Assembly: GCF_001653235.2 (NCBI RefSeq)
Contig: NC_035791.1
Span: 4,154,001-4,218,000, forward strand
Direction of reading: 5' to 3'
Source: Pochonia chlamydosporia 170
Lineage: Eukaryota > Ascomycota > Sordariomycetes > Hypocreales > Clavicipitaceae
Length of the DNA: 64,000 bases
Part shown: positions 50,543 to 61,180 of the stretch, one piece after another
How positions within the stretch are numbered: the stretch's first letter is position 1
Layout of the letters: every line of letters begins with the position of its first letter
The notes under the pieces: generated by a model
Database searches by the model: none
Seen by the model: the letters and a program-made list of their open reading frames with translations, nothing else
Told to the model about the DNA's origin: nothing
Program-made: the position numbers and the translations under genes

Positions 50543-52412
50543 ATTTTCGGGGGCCAGAAGGGGCTGGTAAGAGACATGTGGAAGGTTTAAGAAGGCGTTG
50601 CCGAAATGTGAGAAACACTTGAGCCTTGCACAACTCCAGTGATAATTTTTCTTTCGCTACTTCTCTACGCGTGAGACAAGTCTCGGCGAATTCATTGGTT
50701 ACCGATGAAGCGTTTTGAGAGATGCAAACCACCGCGGCCCTGGACCTAGCTAGTCTATCCCCAGCCTGGTTGATGTTGAAATGGCACTTTCTTTGGGTTG
50801 GCAGGCGTGTTAGACTCCTTGTCCTGTGAAACGGGTTAAACCCGACAGCTTGGATAGCATGAGACAAACTGACGAAATGTTGTCTCCAGAAAATGTCACA
50901 AAGATGTTGGCGTCGAAGCACCAAACCGTTCGCTAACCAAGCCGCTGGTCCAAGATGAACCGCCACGAACCTAGTCTTACCGGATCTTCGTATACTAGTA
51001 ACACCAGGAACAACGACCAAATATCTTGATTGGAGTACCGGCACAGCGGTTCGGTGTTTCAACGTGTTCCGAACGGCGGGTCTGTGGAAGATCCAAGATC
51101 CATCCTAGGTGAGATTTTGGTGACAAAGATTTTGCCTTGACAGAGTTTACGTCGGCATGTAGGTGTTTGCGTAACGTTACTCAGGATATAACTACATGGC
51201 ATCGCAGCAGAATAACATCTCGCGTAAATTGGGAGAGTTTTTGTTTACTTTCCAGCTTTTACACTTGTCCACGCATGTCAGACAAGTCGTTGCATAAGCA
51301 TGAAAGACGCATTTCTGAGACCTGGCGGTTGTGCGTAGAGGAGCTTCATCGCCGAGGCACACTTGTATTACAGTGGCAAAATTGTTGATCGCTTCATTTC
51401 GCGCGAGAAACGGATTTCGGCATATGTGTTGTTTTGAGTCGTGTAACCCGACCCGCCGGCTTCAGAAGGCTCATCATTCCAACGTCACCAGATACTCCCC
51501 TGATTTCGTTGGGACACACTGAAATAGAAGCCAGGGGACTCAAGTTGAAGACCCGTAGAAGCAAGAATGGTCCAGTAGTCTGCGGACAAGTGCATCACGT
51601 GTCCCGGTGTGGTTCTTCACGATGTTCCAACATTGAATTACGGCGCAGGAAATATGTCAATCATTCGCACTGGCAAAGTGATTCTTGTCTCCTACGTAGA
51701 TAACTAAGTCGAGATTTGTCTTGATGTGTGAAGCAATAAGCCAGTAATTGATGGGGCAAGTCATCGCCCCTGGATACATTCGAGAGTCCATGGCAGAACT
51801 GTTGTTATCCAGCAGAAATCAGGAATCGACAGGGAGGTATATCTCGGTTGAAGGTTGGCAAAGCCCTCCACGACAGTCAGGAGCTACCGGAACCAGGATT
51901 CAAGTAATAAGTGCCTCGACACCAAAATGGCTATATACATAGCGGCATGCTCGACGCAAGCCACGATTTCCTGGTTCGGCAATGCCATCTTTATGGATGC
52001 TGCGTCTTTTTGGAGTCGCGTCAAAATTCCAAGGGGCCAGGAAGCAAACCGCATTGAAAGACGACCTTGAGATGTCGCTCACAAGATCCCCAACCAGACG
52101 TTCGGATCAGAGAGGGCGGTGAGGATGCCGCTAGCCGCCTTCAAGTGTAACAGCGGCAGCTGGGAATGCATGCAGTCGACATCCGAAGCTAAACTCGGCT
52201 CTTGTGTGATTTGGTTTGTGACTGTTGAGTTTTCAGCAACACATAGACCCGTGGATGTGAACCACGTTGGACCCTTGGCGTGGGACCTGGAGCTAGACTC
52301 ATTGTCCAAAGTTCATTGGTAGCGCAGCCGTACTTCCATACCAAATGTTCGGAGTTCGTATTGTACATGGGCACAATCGGCGTTCTGGGCGATCATCAAG
52401 CTGCTTATGTTT
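50543..52412. other. Intergenic region, no supported gene
   Basis: About 1.9 kb between two minus-strand genes; it holds the promoter of the C6 factor and the 3' UTR of the next gene. A 180-codon minus frame (50520-51062) overlaps the C6 start region and lacks any family features. Confidence 0.45.
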
Positions 52413-54050
52413 TCAATATATCTCAAAATCTGGTTTCCAGTATCCATGTCTTGCGAAATTGACTTGATCATAAGTGCGACAACCAGGTTTCCAGTAGTCA
52501 TCACTGGTTCCCAACGGCCACATCACGGTCAGAAGTAGTTCGTCGGCTGCACAAATTTCCGGTTTCCGCCAAGTTGACCAAGCCAACGTCTGTTTCAGGG
52601 TGACGAACAAATGCCTGGCGGCGGTTAACTTATCGAGCCTTTTATCGTGGTTCGCCAGCCCTCCAAGACTCCGGTTGTGATCATCGTGGTCATCAACCAT
52701 GATTGCTCTGGCATTGAAAAACGTGTCGCATATATGAGTCGTGACTCTGTATATCGCTGCATGAATGAGGTGATCCTCCAAGCCCCAGGAAGAATCTCGA
52801 TCGAGATACGTTGGCAACAGATAATGCTGCTTACAAGCTAAAAGCGCATCAGTGGTGAGATTGGCGTCCGGGTTCTCTTGAACGCTTATGTCACCGTTGC
52901 GAGGTGGTGCGTTGACATATGCTTGAGTCGCAATTTCTAACTCGTTCGAGAACACTTCAAGTGGCTGCTCTGGTGAAGCAAGAAGCGCCAATCTATGGGA
53001 ATATCTCGCAACGATCATGTCTACAACCGCCTGCCAATTTACCTTGAACCTTCGAGGGGCTTTCAGAATACCTTGAAGGTGTCTATTGATGTCCTTCAGG
53101 TCTTCCAGATTGGCATTAGCGAGGCGGTGGAGATCTGGCCGGTCCGGATCAGTGTTTGAGATATTGACAGGAAAGAAGTATGCTGAAACCATAGATGAGA
53201 AGTCAAGCCTTGCTCTATCGCCTCCAATACCATCGTATCGCTCAGCGGCAGCTCTAGCCCACTGAAAAGGGTTCATGTTCGATTCAAACGACTTTTCGTC
53301 GTGTATCGCAGACCGTGTCATCATGATCCGATCAACACCATTGGCGAAGTCGCAATAAATAAGCTCAAACCCCATCTCCATTCGCATGAGGCCATCATAT
53401 TTTAGCTGAGTCAACAGCTGGCAGATGCTCTCAGCTCGTTCTATTTCGTCCATAAATGGGCCCCATGTTTCCGAAGTGTTATTTTCGCGGAGAACCAAGT
53501 CTTGAGTATCCAGGGTTCCCATGAACGATTTTCCGGCACTCATACCGTCCACGTAGAGTATGTTTAAATCTCTATTTGCCCTGTAAGTGTGGAGATATCC
53601 TCTGAAGTAAGTAGAGCTGCCCTTGGGTTGGTTTATCGGTAGTGTAATTGGTTTTTGATCTAAGGAATGTCGGGCCGTGACATCGCTTTGGTCGTCGTCT
53701 TCCCCGTTCTTTTTCTTTGCAGAAAATGCAAAAGCTTCAGCATGCTCGACTTCGAAAGCCATCCATTCCGGACCTGGTGGAAGGTCACGGCTCTGGGATC
53801 CATGATACAACAGGGTGCCCATTGGCATAACCACGGGGAAAAAGCTCAGACCATTGTGATATATCGCCGAACCCCATTGTCTCCCAGCAGCTTGAATCGA
53901 GTTGAATATGTGGATGTAGTTTCGCTCAGCGGCTTCACGATCTGGAACTAAAGGACTCCTCGCGAGCACGAAAAGGCATGTTGACTCGAGGTAGACTAGG
54001 ATGCAGAGGATCAAGCCGAACTTGATCAAGCAGTTTGAAACTGCCGCCAT
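52413..54050 (-). CDS. Protein of unknown function, signal anchor or signal peptide
   Basis: Single uninterrupted frame of 545 residues; I do not recognise the family. Residues about 9-30 are strongly hydrophobic (LIKFGLILCILVYLESTC) and would serve as signal peptide or membrane anchor, so the bulk likely lies in the secretory pathway or outside the cell. Conserved-looking blocks include QWGSAIYHNGLSFFPVVMP and GTLLYHGS near residues 60-90, EWMAFEVEHAEAFA, FRGYLHTYRANRDLNILYVDG, and YDGLMRMEMGFELIYCDF. No obvious catalytic triad, zinc or nucleotide motif is seen. The length, the lack of stops and the coherent composition argue that it is a real gene. The start is the first ATG giving the hydrophobic leader. 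Confidence 0.75.
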   Translation of the reverse strand: MAAVSNCLIKFGLILCILVYLESTCLFVLARSPLVPDREAAERNYIHIFNSIQAAGRQWGSAIYHNGLSFFPVVMPMGTLLYHGSQSRDLPPGPEWMAFEVEHAEAFAFSAKKKNGEDDDQSDVTARHSLDQKPITLPINQPKGSSTYFRGYLHTYRANRDLNILYVDGMSAGKSFMGTLDTQDLVLRENNTSETWGPFMDEIERAESICQLLTQLKYDGLMRMEMGFELIYCDFANGVDRIMMTRSAIHDEKSFESNMNPFQWARAAAERYDGIGGDRARLDFSSMVSAYFFPVNISNTDPDRPDLHRLANANLEDLKDINRHLQGILKAPRRFKVNWQAVVDMIVARYSHRLALLASPEQPLEVFSNELEIATQAYVNAPPRNGDISVQENPDANLTTDALLACKQHYLLPTYLDRDSSWGLEDHLIHAAIYRVTTHICDTFFNARAIMVDDHDDHNRSLGGLANHDKRLDKLTAARHLFVTLKQTLAWSTWRKPEICAADELLLTVMWPLGTSDDYWKPGCRTYDQVNFARHGYWKPDFEIY

Positions 54051-54978
54051 GAGGAGAGATTTCTCGAGTCTTAGTCGATATCTCGTTGAACAAAGCAGCG
54101 TCCACGGTAGCGCTGAGGATGATTTGTGACAAAGTAGTCAGAAGGGCGACAAAGTCTGATGATTCTTCCCAGGTTGGGTGGTTTTCAGATGTCAGCAACG
54201 CGTGGTTAGGCGTCGGAAACCGACCGAACGGGATGGTCCTTCCTGTTAAGGATCTCACCGGGTGCGCGTCCCGGCCTCCGGTCAACAGGTTCAAAAAAGA
54301 TTGCATGTTGTCGCATGTTGCATGGTGACTTGCGGCTGGCCACTATGGTGCTGAATGCGTGTTTTCTTGATGATATCATGGTTTGTGCAACAAATGGATC
54401 AGGTGTACCTCAGGGGCATACCGAATTGTCGGAACAGTGACAGGTCGACTTCACTTGTATGGAGTATTGACGTGGCACTGACCTCTTGCACTTTGATCCC
54501 CGCATATTCATTGTTGCACCCACTTACCACATTGCTTTTGGTCTTGACTTTTAATGCACATGAGCGTTATTGCCGGGGGATATCATGATTCACTTTGCAT
54601 GTGGCGAGAATGATTGCTATCGAAATCTCGTTGGTGAATCAACCAGACAGGCCAATAATGTGGGCAGTTGTGCTCCTGCCACTTGTATGGCTGCAAGAAA
54701 ATGACTGGCACCTGCCGCCAGGTGCCATCCATGTCGGTCAAGACTGGCTTGTTGTCTGACAACATTGAAGGTACCATGGATTTCGACATTTCAAAACAGA
54801 TCCTGACCGAAATTACTGCGTCCTGCCTCCCGCGTTTGTCGTATTGTCCACGGGCTCTTTCGACTTTTGTCGTAATCAGTAAGCTGCCACAGAGTCCATT
54901 CGAGCCTGTCACAGTTCTCCCAATCTTCTGTCTCGCAGTCCGCATTACCAGCAGAACAGATCTGTGTCCAAACTGAAA
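54051..54978. other. Divergent intergenic region
   Basis: About 930 bp between the 545-residue protein gene (minus) and the APH-like pseudogene (plus). A short minus open frame (53935-54306) overlaps the start of the former and could be 5' leader; no gene is supported. Confidence 0.45.
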
Positions 54979-56120
54979 ATGGCGATGAACCCAGAACGAG
55001 AACGAATGCTCAAAGAGAATGCTGACAAAGAATTTGAACCTCTCAATCCGCTACCTGTAAAATGCATTCGCATCACTGGCGCAAATGTACTTGCCCTCCA
55101 AGATCCGAGTGCTGGACAAACCCAGTCAGATTCTCCCAAGGTCAATAAAACAGTGGCCAAAGTATCAAGAAAACGATCTTATGATTCGTTCGAACAACAG
55201 AGCGTGGTAGATTCTGCGTACGATCAACGGCTGAAACGCAGACTGCCGCCTCAGTTGCCTCCTCGTATGTTAGGTCCAAATTTCATTCAGGCTCAGCTAA
55301 CTTTTACATAAAAGCACCACCCTCCAACAACCACACGGCATATCTTGCAAGCGTCCTCCGAAATTGGACGTTGAAGCTTACGCTGGAACCGACAGCGACC
55401 AAAAAGGCTGCCCCAGTAGCAGCAACACATCTGAGGCAGACGACGAGCGTGGGATTGCTGGTGACGGAACAAATAAGACGGCTTAATGCAATACCAGTGC
55501 TGCGGTTGCCTACGTTAGAGCAAGTCGAGAAGCTCCATTCTATGTCTCCGGGTCCCCTTGAACGAGTGGCACATGGCTCGCTGCTGGAAGACGTCTAGTA
55601 CAGTTTTTCAGCTGCGAATAAATACCACATGGCGCGCCAGATTCGAAAACTGGTCACACACTTAAGAAGCATGCCAAATAAAAACATACAGTTGGGATCC
55701 GTTTCCTCGGGAGGTTACTCTCTCCTCCTAGATAAGCATCAAAAAAGTACCTACTGGGCCGTGCGATCAAGTCCGACTTCTCGCACATTTGTTGCTTTTC
55801 TCACATCATCGTTTTACACCACCGTTCCTGGCCCGGTGGCCGCTACGCTTGCTGATCAACTACGGCCACATCCCATTGTTATGTCACACGGCGACATTTG
55901 TCCCAAGAACATCATTGTTGACAATTACAAAATTATCGCCATTCTAGGTTGGGACTGTGCAGGATGGTACCCTGATTGGTGGGAGTATGCCAAATTCTTC
56001 GAGGCCCGTACCAGTGACAAGAACTCGGACTGGTATGAGTATGCCGGCGAGATATTTAATACGGAGTTCCCTGCCGAGCTGGCAGCATACCAGGGAGTTG
56101 TTCGCTGCCAAACACCCTAA
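54979..56120 (+). pseudogene. Broken APH-like phosphotransferase (aminoglycoside/choline kinase fold)
   Basis: The 3' half (55315..56120) reads in one frame as the C-lobe of a fungal APH-family kinase: HGSLLEDV, LVTHLRSMPN, VMSHGDICPKNIIVDN (catalytic loop HGDxxxxN) and AGWYPDWWEYAKFFEART. It is interrupted by an in-frame TAG at 55596-55598, just where family members have Trp after LEDV, as if TGG had become TAG. In addition the metal-binding Asp of the IxDWExAGW motif is Gly (AILGWDCAGW). The N-lobe is not recognisable. A 5' frame from 54979 to 55264 joins to it by a good 50-bp intron (GTATGT...GCTAAC...AAAG), so a protein of 189 residues ending at the TAG could still be made. Inactive as a kinase; degeneration or a remnant fusion are both possible. 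Confidence 0.7.
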
Positions 56121-56411
56121 ATGATGGATGACTGCCTAAATCCGGTTCATTCAAGCGCCTCATAGTCCATGCTTCGTTTCATCTGGCACGACTGGTGTGT
56201 GGGCTTAAGTCAGCTTGAAAAAGTGTACGTACTGCATGATTGGGCGTTGTAGCTTTGTATTTTTGTGCGCAGTCAGCATAGACGACTAGTTTCTAAAATG
56301 GGTTTCAAACGTATACACTACTCACGACTCTTTCCGTATTCACAATTGCATAGCTGTATATTTTACAATATCTTAACCTAACTTCATCACAAGTTGGCGA
56401 CTGCCATTCTT
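56121..56411. other. Convergent 3' spacer
   Basis: About 290 bp, AT-rich towards its right end, between the APH pseudogene and the SOD gene; probably 3' UTR sequence. Confidence 0.5.
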
Positions 56412-57240
56412 CTATTTCTCGAATCTCTTAGAGACAGTGCCCCAGTTAACAACCTCCCAGATGGCACTGAAGTACTCGGCCTTGCGGTTCTGGTACTGCA
56501 AGTAGTAGGCATGCTCCCAGGCATCAATACCCAGGAGAGGCTCCAGATTGCCAGTGATGGGATCCTGGTTAGCTCGGGTGACGAGACCAAGGGTACCAGA
56601 CGTCTTGTCCTTGACGAGCCAAGCCCAGCCAGAGCCCTGGATGCCAGCAAGAGCAGCGTTGGTCTGCTTCTTCAAGTTTTCGAAAGATCCGAAATCCTCG
56701 TTGATGGCGGTCTATAGGTAAGCGACTGTCAGTATTTGCTAGAATGACACTCCAAAAACAATGCTCAAAATCGGGCTACCATACCAAAAGCTTGCCCTCG
56801 GGCGCACCACCACCACCCTTGCCATTGGGAGCAAGATTCTCCCAGAAGAGCGAGTGGTTGACGTGGCCACCACCGTGGAAGTTCAGAAGAGGAGCCTGCG
56901 CAGCAGCAGCCTTGGTGTCGTTCTTGGACTGCGCCTCGGCTAGGGCTTCGGTAGCGGCGTTGAAGCTGTTTACATAGGTCTGGTGGTGCTTGGAGTGGTG
57001 CAGCTCCATGATCTGGCCGGAGATGTAGGGCTCGAGGGCGGCATAGTCATCTATTCGATTGCGCCGGTTAGCGAAACTCGCGCTCTTGCGAAAAGATAGT
57101 GAAGTGATAGTTGACTTACAAGGGAGATCGGGCAGAGTAGCCTTGCCGCGGACGAAGCTGGTGCTAGCCATGGCGATTGGCTTAGCGGCGCGGAAGCCAG
57201 CCCTCACAATGGGCGTTGTGCGAAGAAGCGCTGACGACAT
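56412..57240 (-). CDS. SOD2: Manganese superoxide dismutase, mitochondrial
   Basis: Converts superoxide to oxygen and hydrogen peroxide in the mitochondrial matrix. Three exons on the minus strand, 57240..57120, 57050..56785 and 56711..56412, give 228 residues. The junctions restore [13 protein letters not shown] and [18 protein letters not shown]. The first ~33 residues, rich in Arg, Ala and Ser without acids, form a targeting peptide. Metal ligands are His58 (MELHHSKHH), His106 ([11 protein letters not shown]), Asp192 and His196 ([13 protein letters not shown]). Other hallmarks include the Gly-rich GGHVNH and NYxxA-like helices. Gln/Gly positions suit a Mn rather than Fe enzyme ([18 protein letters not shown]), though metal choice is inferred from family. 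An alternative upstream ATG at 57306 would add 22 residues; 57240 gives the usual family N-terminus. Confidence 0.96.
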
Positions 57241-59101
57241 GATGAATCTGTGCGGGATGAGTTTTGAGCCGTGGAGAGATGCGATTGGGTTGCTGGATAT
57301 GGGCACGAATGGGGTAAAAGTATTGATGGGAGTAATGTGGTTGGAAACTAATCTTGGGGAGTGTAGTGAAGTCGGATTGACGGGTTGATATGGATGTTGG
57401 GCTTACCAATTGGAGTTGGGTCGTTGGTGGACAGACGGAAGAGGTGGATGATGTCAAAATGTCAAGTTGGAGACAGGAGCTTTCGGATAGCCGAGCTTTG
57501 AAGAGCGGGAGCTCCAGTCGAATTGCGTGCATCAGCCTGTCGTCACTGTGGGTGACGGCATGTGGAGACTGGATTGGACTCGTTGCGATGGTGGCTGGTG
57601 GTGTGGCGTTAACGGTGTGTGGCTTGACTGACGGTTGGAAAGCTGTTGCAACGGCTCTGCGGTTGTATGATTGCCGACAAAAACGGAGTTCAGATATTGT
57701 ATTTATTCTCTTTATTTAAGACCAAACTGTATCTTAATGTAGCAAACGTATCTTTACTGCAGCTATCTTGCGAAGGGTTGGTAGCAGTATTGAGTATACG
57801 TAGGCTATTCGGGAGGTTTTCATCCCCACAGTCAACCTCCTCTATGACGACCAACTGGCAGCACAACTTAATTCATAAAAACGTGGGTGAATTATTAATC
57901 TATAGGAGAAGCATCTTTATTGTAAAAGGAACCTATCACTCGGGAATTTCTGAGGTGCCGAAGCGCGAGATGGATCAGATTATCAACGGTTATGCTCCTA
58001 GTGGGCCGATCGGAGGCGAGCGCACTTCCGAGCCAGTTAGGGTAAAGCTTCTTGGCAGACATCATGCCATGGCAATTCACAGACGCAATTAGCACGCGCA
58101 GTCCTTTTTATTGGACTCCAGAGATATGAAACTCTGTAGCTGTTAATACCATCAACCAAGCAGAATTATAATCCCCGACGCCGTTCATGACGAATTGACA
58201 GGTCTAGCATCGTACTCCAATTCTGTCCGGTGGTGTGATGGCTGCCTAACTGGAACATTTGAACCAATAATTGGGCCAGACGGATTGATTCCTGTCTGTT
58301 CTTCACTGCAATTTTAACCTCCCATGAGACTTGATCCTCCACACAAAATAGGACAGGGGAAATAGCATTGAACCTTCAGTGGTCGGGCTTGGCAGTGGGG
58401 GCTGCATGTGTATTTTCTGGGGGGGACGGTGGGCACCAGACTTCACTGCAATTTTAACCTCCGTCGAGGGCGGATCCTCGTCCGTAAACCTACAATGGGA
58501 CGTGGAAAGTGGAAAAGCTCTCCGACTTAGGCCTCATTCCCAAAAGTGAGGCTGCAAAAATCGGTTTCACTGCATGCGAAACCGGTCCAGAAGAGTTTGC
58601 TTATCACGAATAGTAACTTCTCGCCTGGCAACTCAAGGCTTCCAATCCCATTCACAGGCTCTTTATTCTAATGGCAATGCGGTATCGCTCTACGGGAATG
58701 AAGTGTCCGCAGACGCTGTCCCATCAACGTCGTCGAACAAATTCTCAAGAAGCAGCCTTTTGCACTGTCCTCCACTCTTGCAAGTAGCTCAGAAATCTGA
58801 AGCTGTGCCTCTTGGTGGCAGTGTTTGGAGGCTTAGCAGACAAAGTCTGAGGCCTTACCTCCCTGTTCCTTGACAAGCCGTTGGTGGTGACACTGCAACC
58901 GGAGACCACATACACACGACATGCTTACAACCACGAGAGACCCCGAGTGAGGCTGACATCACCGTAAACTGTCGCTGACCGTACATGATGACACAACTTT
59001 AGGAGGTCAAGAAACTCACCGTCTGCCCACACCCAAAATTTCTGTAAGAATAACACCGTTGGCCTCCACGCACTGCAAGCCGTGGGAATGCATCACGGGC
59101 T
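57241..59101. other. Intergenic region with a 22-bp direct repeat
   Basis: About 1.9 kb between the SOD gene and the HET gene (divergent). It holds a direct repeat (58301 and 58441, exactly 140 bp apart). No coding exon is supported; the short frames lack family features. Confidence 0.45.
58301..58462. repeat. Direct repeat CTTCACTGCAATTTTAACCT, two copies 140 bp apart
   Basis: Copies start at 58301 and 58441. They are identical over 22 bp, then share a diverged tail ending in GATCCTC. This looks like a decayed tandem duplication of a 140-bp unit; the rest of the units has drifted. Confidence 0.75.
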
Positions 59102-61120
59102 ATGAGGCACCACCGTCAAACTCCGGCTAAGGGAACTTCAGGACAAGCTGAAGCAGGCCTCGACGATGCCCAAGATGACCTGAGGCGTAAGAGACCAAGA
59201 AAAAGTAAACATAATGGTTGTTCTTTGTGCACTTCACTTTTCTCACACCGTGGCCTGGCACTTCTCAATTCAACCACTGGCTTTAGACACGGCACTCGAG
59301 AGGAATGCATGAATTCAAAGGCGGAAGGTTGCGAGATGTGTGTGTTCATACTGTCTTCCGTCTCCAAGAATCACGATGTATGCTGGACGGATGACGATCC
59401 CCTTATATTCCGCAATGTTGGATCTGTACCTTCTGGAACGCCGAATTCACGGCCCCAGACAAGCGGCATACACAAGCTCCACGGCAGCTTTGCGTCAAAC
59501 CGGCAGGATTCTGTCATAGGTATTCATACCTTTGCTGAGAAAGGCAAGTATCCTTTAGTGATGCATAGTAACCGCAATCTTGCCTGCCTCTAACAGAAGC
59601 TAGGGGATCCTATGAGTTCCATTGTACATCGGAGACCACTCCGCCGCGACGTGACCCGTGATTCTGTGTTTGCAGCGGCAAAGAGTCTCATCATGGCTTG
59701 TATGGATCCCGATAAGCCTCACGTTCTTTGCAAATACTCTCGAGATACTGTACTTCCAACACGAGTTCTAGATGTTAGCAACCCCGCCGACGATGAGTCC
59801 ACGGTGAGATTGCAAGTGAGCGAGACCGAGGTTCACCAGCAATATCTCGCATTGAGCTACTGCTGGGGTAAACAACCCAAGTCCACAAGCCCAACGAAGA
59901 CGGTGCAGTTACGCAAAGAAAATACGGCAGACCTCATCTCCGGGTTCAGGCTCGACAGTCTTCAACAGTCTTTGCAAGATGCGGTTTTCGTCACTCGCAA
60001 GCTAGGCTTCCGCTACCTCTGGATTGACGCGATGTGCATCATTCAAAATTGTGAAGATGACAAACAAAGAGAGATTTCCCGCATGGCATCTATTTATAAG
60101 AATGCTACCGTCTGTATCGCAGCGTCAACTTCAAAGAATGCGGCTCATGGGTTTCTCACGAATAAAGGACCGGCATATCTCCCAGATCACAAGTTCCGTA
60201 TCTCCATGAACGAAGGAGAGATCGGGACTGTTCACCTATCGGCAGAGGATTACGAGCCGGAACACCCTCTGGATACAAGGGCGTGGGCCTTGCAAGAGTT
60301 TATGCTGTCATCCAGATTGCTGATCTTCTCCGACTACGAGCTGTTGTGGCAGTGTAAGGAAGTGAGCCTTCGCGGCGTTACTGGAAATGGTCTCGACTAT
60401 GTACAGCCGCTGGAGGATTTGCCGTGGGCTGTGTTTGATAGTGACGGGGATTCTTATTTTGGAAACCAGGATTTTGACAGGCTATACCTGTGGAAGACTG
60501 TGGTTCGACAATACACTGACAGGAAGCTCACCGACCCAAACGATAGACTTCCAGCAATCACTGGAATTACCACGGAGCTACAAACACTATGGAACGATGT
60601 CAATATTTATGGGCTCTGGAGACGATGGTTTGTATCACTCTTGGCATGGTATAAGCCAAATTCTGAACGAGAAAAAAAGCGTCACCTCAAACGAGCGCCG
60701 AGTTGGTCTTGGGCCTCACTTGATGGAGTCATTTATTTCGAAGGGCCTTTAATTAAAGAGGACGCACAAGTCAAGTTATTGACTATATCAAGTGCAGAGC
60801 TCACTGGTCGTATTCTCACGTATGATGAAGTATCCAAAGATGAAAAAAAATTGGACACCATATCGGAATGGTCAGATCTGAAAGATCCAATCTCAGAACT
60901 CCGAAAGATGAAATCCGCGGACGCAGAGGCGGAGTACTTGCTTTTAGGTACGGCCAAATCCAAACAATATGGCGAAATCGGTATTGGCTTAGTTGTGGTA
61001 AATGTAGGCGGTGGGATGTACCGACGGATTGGACTGGCAAAGTTCTTGGACATGAGTGTATGGGCAGAATCCCGGCCACGAGACGTCACCTTGGAGCCCA
61101 AACGTGCATCTAGAAGATAG
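59102..61120 (+). CDS. HET-domain protein (heterokaryon incompatibility family)
   Basis: HET-domain proteins trigger cell death in fungal non-self recognition; the domain is distantly TIR-like. Two exons, 59102..59543 and 59604..61120, give 652 residues. The 60-bp intron is of the rare GC-AG type: donor AAAG|GCAAGT, branch CTCTAAC, acceptor AGCTAG|GG. It restores EKGDPMSSIVHRRPLRRDV, the xGDPxxxxxxRPLxxxV linker found before HET domains. A GT-AG alternative (donor after Leu in KYPL) is possible but fits less well. The N-terminal part has CxxC pairs (NGCSLCTS, GCEMCVFI). The HET domain begins near residue 228 with YLALSYCWG and continues with DAVFVTRKLGFRYLWIDAMCIIQ (about 272-295), RMASIYKNATVCIAAS, and DTRAWALQEFMLSSRLLIFS. 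It converges on the NACHT gene with 60 bp between stops. Confidence 0.92.
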
Positions 61121-61180
61121 GTATATTGTTATTATATCGAATTCAGTGAATAGCAAACTCCATAGTAACAGTTGTGTGCT

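Noticed and set aside
50520..51062. 180-codon minus frame
   Set aside because: Overlaps the start of the C6 regulator gene, with no motif or splice partner; probably its promoter and 5' leader.
53935..54306. 123-codon minus frame overlapping the start of the 545-residue protein
   Set aside because: It could be an upstream exon, but no splice site pair joins it in frame; treated as leader.
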